Origin: Gracilaria gracilis
Lineage: Eukaryota > Rhodophyta > Florideophyceae > Gracilariales > Gracilariaceae
Direction: 5' to 3'
Length of the DNA stretch: 64,000 nucleotides
Assembly: GCA_030374805.1 (NCBI GenBank)
Contig: JARGSG010000035.1
Span: 584,438 to 648,437 of the forward strand
Shown: one piece after another, positions 57,614 through 64,000 of the stretch
Layout: each line of letters begins with the position of its first letter
Numbering within the stretch: position 1 is the stretch's first letter
Translations under genes and position numbers: made by a program
The notes under the pieces: generated by a model
What the model saw: the letters and a program-made list of their open reading frames with translations, nothing else
Database searches by the model: none
Told to the model about the DNA's origin: nothing

Positions 57614-59777
57614 ATGGAAAGACCTAAAAGGATTACTCGTGGCTCTAGCGCGCCACCTAGCCACAAGGGTTCTGCTGCGGCTTCGGCCGCTAAACCCATT
57701 CTGGATAATCCCGAGGAGTTGCTTCGGCAACCTCGGGCCGGAACCTCAAAGGATACGGGCACTCAGCCACCGTTGGCTCCTGAACCTAACAAGGATTTGC
57801 CGACAACGGTTGAGGACCTTTGGCCCCAATTGGAAGATCGAGCGAAAGCTCTTTTTTACCGCTACGGTTAATGAAGCTATGACCTCAATGGACATGGACG
57901 CCGTTACCCGCTTGGTGGTTGATCGAGCCGTGCACGAGCTCTCTCAACGCATACCTAAATTGGTTGAAACATACCTCTTAACGGGTGCCCGGGAGCATAT
58001 CTACCGAGTGGTTCAAGACCTTTGGGTTTCTGAAGGAATGGCGGAAGCCCAAACCCCTGGGGTGAATGTGGTTACTCGCATACCACAAGGGATCCCTGCT
58101 GGTTCTTCCGCACCAATCAAGCCAATTCCGGCCGATAGTGCGTACCTACAAGGTTTAAGGCAAGGTCAAGAGGGCCATATAGAGATGAGCTCTCGAGACG
58201 TGTACTTGCCACCCATTGGAGGTAGCGTTCGAAAGGACACCAAGGCTGGTGGACCTGAGGACGATTCGTCTGACCCAGATGAGGGGCGACGAAGAAGAAA
58301 CCGCAAGGGTAAAGAAAGGAGGAGGAAAAAGGGAAAGAATCGCGGCTACGACTCTGACCCCGATTCCTCGAGCTCCGATACCGACACTGGTTCATCGTCG
58401 GATGATGACCGTAAAGGTAGACGCCAGAAGAGACCGAACAGGTTGGCGAAGAAGTCGTCAAAGAGAAACCGGAAAGGTAAGAAGAAACGGTACGAGTCGT
58501 CCGACTCGGATTCGGACACCGATACAACCCTAGAGGTGCGTCAGCTGCTGAACGATATGTTCACCAAAGCGGTTGATTATAGGTCATATCGGTTGAGAAA
58601 CCGATCCTCTGCTTACACCCAAGAGGTTGCGCAGAAGATCACCAAGCACCATAAGAAGCTCAGCTTCCAGATGGGTGATACTACCTTCACAGGTGATGAT
58701 CCCATTGCGGTAATTGAGTTTCTACAGAAGTTCAAGATTGCATGTGACCAAAATGGTTTTTCCGAAGGTGCTGCCATGTGGTTATTCCAGTTTTACTTTA
58801 AAGGTCAAGCTTACCACTTGCTGCAAGGTAGGCTCCGTGGAAATACCCTGGCGGTTGATGAAGAGGGGACAGAGATGTTAGAGACGTACCCAGAAGTGAT
58901 TAATTTCATGTTGGAAACTTACGCTACCGATGAGGTTATCCAGGAAGGTTACGCTGAGGTGCAGGCATATCGCCAACGCTCTAGCCAAACCGAAATGGAA
59001 TTCTCGTTGGGCCTTTGGAATCTGGCCACCCGATGCGGTAATGTCTTTACCACTAGTAGGTTGAAGTCGCTCTTTGCCGACAATGTTGACAAAGCGATCC
59101 GTTCGCAGGTACGCAATTACCTGGCGAACAACCGTAAGGTGGACTATAATGGGCTTGCCCGTTATGCCCAGGGACTAGGCGACACTCTCCGTCACGGAAA
59201 GAAGCCGTCGGCGTCCCATACCTCAAAGGATAAACCGAAACGGTCAGTATTGGAGCTAGAAGAAAGCACTACCTCAGAGGGAGATTCGCTCATTCGCGTA
59301 CCAACAGGAATGGCAGTTCATCTCGTGACTGCGCCGCAGGCTCAGTCACGAGCCACCTCCATTGGTAATTGGTCGTCGACAGTACCACCAGCTTCGGTAA
59401 GGTCGCCACCAAGTGCGGCGAGCACTCAACAAACCTCAACGGGTGGTTCGCAAGCATCTTCATATGCTACAGCACCAACCAATCCGGTTACCCGACCTAC
59501 CTCTATGGCAATGCGTGATCCCCAGACAGGTGGATTGGTTTGCTGGCTCTGTTTGTCGCCAGACCATCTGGCGAACAGATGCGACAAAATACCCCCAGGG
59601 GTGCGCGAACATCTGATCAGTGCCAGGCAGCAAAACCACCGTAACCTATATGGATCTGGAAAGAGGGTACAAGCTCAACCATCACCATCTCAGGTTCATC
59701 TCGTCGAGGAAACACCAATCTTGGAGAACGACAGTCCCGCTCAGGAGGAGCAGGAAAACACCGAACGGTTAGCGTAG
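57614..59777 (+). pseudogene. gag: gypsy 2 gag with one frameshift
   Basis: ATG 57614 opens an 86-codon frame (MERPKRITRGSS). A +1 shift at a run of six T (57852-57857) moves into the frame that continues as FTATVNEAMTSMDMDAVTR to TAG 59777. The protein has a basic/acidic K/R/S/D-rich linker (about 58260-58530), a Ty3-type capsid region (about 58560-59200) and a CCHC knuckle CWLCLSPDHLANRC. The shift may be a single-base insertion in the T run or, less likely, programmed frameshifting. Confidence 0.8.
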
Positions 59778-59797
59778 GGGCCACCCCTAACCGTGAA

Positions 59798-60376
59798 TTG
59801 GAAGGCCCGTCGATACCGGAACGGGAAACCTTAATGGTGGAAAAAGAAGAATCAGATGTACCCAATGTGGTGTGTCTAATGAAGTACAATAACTATAAAG
59901 TTAATGCTTCAGTAAGCTTTCTCAATTACCTACAGGTCCCCGTTGCGTGTGTACTCGATACCGGCGCCGGTCCAAATGTCCTAAACGCTCGCGTCATACC
60001 CGATGCGGTCTTGCGGAACATTCGGCCTGCCCCGACTATCAACCCGCTGGTGGACGCTAATGAGCGCCCACTGCACCTTAGAGGAATGTTAACCACTATG
60101 GTACAACTTGGAACCTTGAAGGTGAAGCTCAATTTCTTTGTGGTGGATCGTTTGGCGACAGACTGTATCCTCGGGACCAACTTTATTGACAAACATGTCA
60201 AGGCAATTTTGCCAGGGTCCCGAACGGTCGCTCTCCGTCAAGGTGGTCGTATTGCCATACTGGGTAATACGCAGACCAAAAATGGTTGGCGTAAGAAGCC
60301 GAGGTTCAATATACCCACCGAAACGGTTTCAAACAAGATACGGCTCACCAAATTGGTTTCATATTCCGGCCTATGA
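59798..60376 (+). CDS. pol: gypsy 2 protease-containing fragment
   Basis: An open frame of 192 codons in a different frame from gag. The retropepsin motif is CVLDTGAGPNVLNARV, and a second strand motif is TDCILGTNFIDKH. It would be the start of Pol. It stops at 60376 before reverse transcriptase, so the polyprotein is interrupted. The first codon is a TTG; no ATG is in the right place, consistent with a broken or frameshifted Gag-Pol. Confidence 0.7.
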   Translation: MEGPSIPERETLMVEKEESDVPNVVCLMKYNNYKVNASVSFLNYLQVPVACVLDTGAGPNVLNARVIPDAVLRNIRPAPTINPLVDANERPLHLRGMLTTMVQLGTLKVKLNFFVVDRLATDCILGTNFIDKHVKAILPGSRTVALRQGGRIAILGNTQTKNGWRKKPRFNIPTETVSNKIRLTKLVSYSGL

Positions 60377-61819
60377 CCCAAATGGTAGTGAATGTCTCAT
60401 GCGCAGTTCCAGGATTGGTAATGCTACAGAACCATCCTAGGTTGGCAGAAAGACATCTCGCCTTGATGGCAAAACGGGATTATCGACAACATCCCTAACC
60501 AATCCTTCAAGGTGTACTTGAGTAACTTTAGCAATCACAATTGTTATGTTACCCAAGAATACCACTATTGGAATCGCATTGCCGGCACCACAAGGGGTTT
60601 TCACGGTCTCACCTAATGGGTTGGGGCGAGGTCGCCTACCTTTAAGGAAGGGGGGGGGAACGGATGCGCCATACCCAGCAAATGCGCCCCCGTTATCGAC
60701 AAATACCAAAATGGAACAGAAGATCGCCAATACCTTTAAGGTTGGAGATCAGGAAAAGACTATGGAATTGGACCCAGTGCGGAATTGGAGAGAGGAAGTC
60801 CAGATCGGTGCGGAGAACCAGGCTCTCCGAGACCAGATCCTCAGTCTCTTAGAAGAATTTGAACCCATGTGGTCGGGCCGGTTGGGCCAAATTGAGGCTA
60901 CAGAGCACCGTATTGATATGGTGCCTGGCTGGAAACCCATTTACCAGCAGCCTTACCGTGCAGGTCCAAAAGCCCCGGAGGTTGAGCTCAATGAGGTCGA
61001 GAGAATGCTCCGTGAAGGTGTCATAGAAACCAGCAAATGCGGACTGGGCCAGCCCTGTGGTTCTCGTCACAAAGAAGAATGATACCCGTATGCGGTTCGG
61101 TGTGGACTACAGAAGACTGAATAGTATGAACCATTAGGGATTCGTACCCAATACCTAGAATGGACGAGTGTATAGATTCGTTGGGCAACGCCAAGATCTT
61201 TACTACGCTCGATGCCAATTGTGGTTATTGGCAGGTACCTATCAGGGAAGAAGACAAGGACAAAACTTACGTTTACTTGCCACGCTGGTTTATTCCGTTT
61301 TACGCGTATGCCCTTTGGGTTGCGAAATGCCCCGGCTACCTTTCAGAGGGCGTTAGATATAATCCTTTCGAAGGTGAAGTGGAGAACCGCTCTGGTATAC
61401 ATCGACGATGTAATCATATATTCCAGAACGGTAGAGGAACATTTCCACCATGTTAGGGAAGTTTTGAACCTTTTGAGGGAATCTGGAGTAACGTTGAAGC
61501 TGCGCAAGTGCGAATTCTTCACCAAAGAGGTAGAATACCTTGGTCATAATCATCAGCCCTGGGAGGTTAGAAGTGAGGCCGCGGAATATCCGGGCCGTGC
61601 AGGAGGCGAAGCCACCCACGTCCCAGACGGAAATCCGATCCTTTATAGGTTTGTGCAATGTGTACCGCCGGTTTATCAAGGGATTTGCCAAGATAGCGGC
61701 TCCCCTCAACAGGAAGCTGCTGAAAGGTCAACCTACAAGGTTTGAATGTCTTACCAATGAGGAAATGGATGCGTTCGAGGCGCTGAAACATGCCGCTCTT
61801 GACACCTCCCATCTTGGCA
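60377..61819 (+). pseudogene. pol: gypsy 2 reverse transcriptase, decayed
   Basis: Reverse-transcriptase pieces appear in order but in different frames: WKPIYQQPYRAGPKAPEVEL (60931 on), VVLVTKKNDTRMRFGVDYRR (about 61055-61115), MPFGLRNAPATFQRALD (about 61300), YIDDVIIYSRTVEEHFHH (about 61395), and FIGLCNVYRRFIKGFAKIAA (about 61640). At least four frameshifts and one internal TAG separate them, so this part cannot be translated as one protein. Confidence 0.85.
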
Positions 61820-64000
61820 TTACCCAAAGCTGGTTTACGATACACGTTGGATACTGACGCTTCGGACGCCCAAATTGGTTGTTGTCTTATGCAGGAGCAA
61901 GAAAACGGCGACAAACTACCTATAGGGTACTGGAGCCGTGCTTTGCACGCTGCAGAAAAGAACTACACAACAACCGAAAAGGAATGTCTGGCAGTAGTCT
62001 GGAGCATGTTGATGCTCCGTCCCTACCTATATGGTGAAAGGTTCACGCTTCGCACCGACCATGATGCCCTACGGTGGATACTGGGTCTGGCCGACGCATC
62101 AGGCAGACTTGCCCGATGGCGGTTACGACTTTCAGAGTTCGAGTATGACGTACAGTACCGTCCAGGTATCAAGCACAATGTCGCAGACGCGATGTCTCGC
62201 ATTACCACAGATGGTTTGGACACCGAGCCGGTAGAGGATGATATCCCATGCTTTACCATCTCTACCAACCCTGATGGTGATACCTTAGAAGGTTACTGGA
62301 CTCTACCCGAAGAGGATACGTGGTTTAGTGATGCCATCGCTCGGGAAATACTCGCCCTCGAGGAAACAGACGTCATGCCAATTACCCGCGAGGAATTCCT
62401 GAGAGAGCAAGCAAACGATGTTTATTGCCGCTCTCTCATGGACCAAGTAGGTATGAAAGACTCGAACTTTGACGTCGACCGAAATGGTTTCCTGGTGAGG
62501 CGAGCTCCTATTGATGGTTCCCTTCAGAAGGTAGTGCCCAAGGTGCTGCGCCCTCGGGTGCTGTACCTAGCCCACTACCCAAGGCTATCAGGACACCCTG
62601 GAGGTACGAGAATGTACTACACCTTGAGGCAAGGGTACTACTGGCCTCATATGGCTAATGATATATATACCTTTGTAGGTCAATGTGAATCTTGCGTACG
62701 TACCCGTGGAGGTCTCCGGAAGCACAGGAAATACTTGAAGTTATTCCCTGCAGCGGGTCCTCTCGAGTTCGTCGCAATAGACCTTCTGGGTCCATTACCA
62801 AAAACCACAAGGGGATATCAGTACATCATCGTAATCACCGACAGGTTCTCGAAGCTCACGCGAGCGATACCCTTGAAGGACACGAAATCGACGACCCTCG
62901 CGGTGGCGTTCTTGAACAATTGGATCTACCCGTATGGTGCACCGCTTTATCTACTTACCGACAATGGTTCGAACTTAGCTTCGAAGTTCTTTGAAGCTGT
63001 TTGTAACCTCTTGGGTATTAAGCACTACTTCACTACTGCCTACCATCCGCAAACGAATGGGCAAGTGGAGCGCTTTAACCGAACACTGGTATCTAGGCTG
63101 CGACATTATACGGAAGAACACCAAACTGGTTGGGACGAGCTCGTGCAGCCCTTGACATATGCATATAACCTTCAGGTTCATCGAGCGACGCAAACTACGC
63201 CGTTCGATCTAATACTGTCAAGACACCCACCAGGTATTGTTGTTGAAGGGGACCCATTAGGACAAGAAGCCGCCGGAGCGCTCACACCGTCACAGGTCAA
63301 ACGGAATACCCTTTTGAGGTTGAGACGTGCTCTCAAGTATGCTGAGAGCAAGCTCACAGCATCCCAGAAGCGGTACAAGGAGGACTACGACCGTAAGGTA
63401 ACCCAAGTGGTAACGGCTACGCCGGGTCAATATGTCTTTATTGACCACCCTCCGAAAGGAGCTAAACCACGACCGGGTGATGAAGCTGATGATGAAGCTA
63501 TTGATAGAGATATCAATTCTAAGCTTCTTCCGAAATCATCGGGACCTTTCAAGGTAGTTCGGTCGACCGACCACACGGTAACGGTGAACCAAGATGGTGT
63601 AGAGAATACAATCTCTATTGACCGAATCACGGTTGCACCTCAGACGGTTCAGTCCAGGAAGGAACGCGAAGAATCCGCGCGTGACCCACAAGCGGTTGCC
63701 CTGAGGACTCAGCCCCGGGAAGACGGGACACCCATCGATGTTAATGATGACGCACAGGGTGACGACCCAGACTACGTACCACCTGCGGGGATTACGGTTG
63801 CTCCTTCAGAGGAAACACCTACCCCTAGTGGTACCGATGCTCATCTAAACCAAAGTGGTGAAACGATACCAGCCCAGGTCTCTAATGAGTTCCCAGTGGA
63901 ACGCCTTTTAGGTCACCGCCGTACCCAAGAAGGTCTGAAGTACACAGTACGCTGGTATGGCTGGGGGGCTGACGGTGATACCGCCGAGCCGCCCTCAGCG
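61820..64000 (+). CDS. pol: gypsy 2 RNase H-integrase-chromodomain region (partial, runs off the window)
   Basis: One frame stays open for 727 codons to the window end. RNase H: LDTDASDAQIGCCLMQ, EKECLAVVW, RTDHDALRWIL. Integrase: zinc-binding H/H (about 62570-62590) with CESCVRTR, then Asp in FVAIDLLGPLP, Asp in LLTDNGSN and Glu in NGQVERFNRTL. The end reads VERLLGHRRTQEGLKYTVRW, a chromodomain, which marks the element as a chromovirus that targets chromatin. It has no start of its own. It is the downstream part of the broken Pol. Confidence 0.88.

Overview
This is nuclear DNA of a eukaryote, most likely a red alga. The genes are long and mostly free of introns. A small plastid-type 2Fe-2S ferredoxin carries the phenylalanine-led transit peptide (FVSPF near the N-terminus) seen in primary red and glaucophyte plastids. 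Several gene families are eukaryote-specific (MCM8, TCP11, a TRF4-type poly(A) polymerase, RTCA, GNA1). The genus cannot be named from sequence alone. There is no operon structure.

Layout. (1) 1-9.3 kb: a visibly more G+C-rich block full of CGCG runs and microsatellites. It holds one multi-exon bZIP gene (about 3.4-4.4 kb), possible further exons upstream that could not be resolved, and 4.3 kb without a recognisable gene. (2) 9.3-36.8 kb: ordinary gene space. In order: LOG-family phosphoribohydrolase, TRF4-like poly(A) polymerase, threonyl-tRNA synthetase, an unknown 625-aa protein, a TCP11-domain protein, MCM8, a small membrane protein, ferredoxin, glucosamine-6-phosphate N-acetyltransferase, an unknown secreted or membrane protein, RNA 3'-phosphate cyclase and an alpha/beta hydrolase. 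(3) 37.0-56.9 kb: nested mobile elements. (4) 57.0-64.0 kb: a decayed chromodomain-bearing Ty3/gypsy element that runs off the window.

The mobile-element block is the most interesting part, because its history can be read from target-site duplications (TSDs). A Ty3/gypsy retrotransposon sits as an 11,077-bp palindromic composite (40644-51720). Two inverted 4,075-bp arms surround a 2.9-kb spacer, and both outer ends are U5 ends of an LTR. The 5-bp TSD GTAAG is present on both sides once a later insertion is subtracted. That insertion is a 3,614-bp PIF/Harbinger element (37028-40641; 17/18-bp terminal inverted repeats; TSD AGT), which landed exactly on the left LTR/host junction. Right next door, a second Harbinger family forms another palindrome (51888-56913) of two inverted transposase/Myb gene pairs around an 89-bp spacer, also bounded by AGT.

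In the retrotransposon composite the two arms are almost identical for 3.6 kb and then diverge abruptly inside the LTR downstream of the TATA box. This is what strand transfer between two co-packaged RNAs would leave behind. Coordinates of LTR starts, intron boundaries and bZIP exons are my inference. Gene coordinates of the single-exon genes are read directly.
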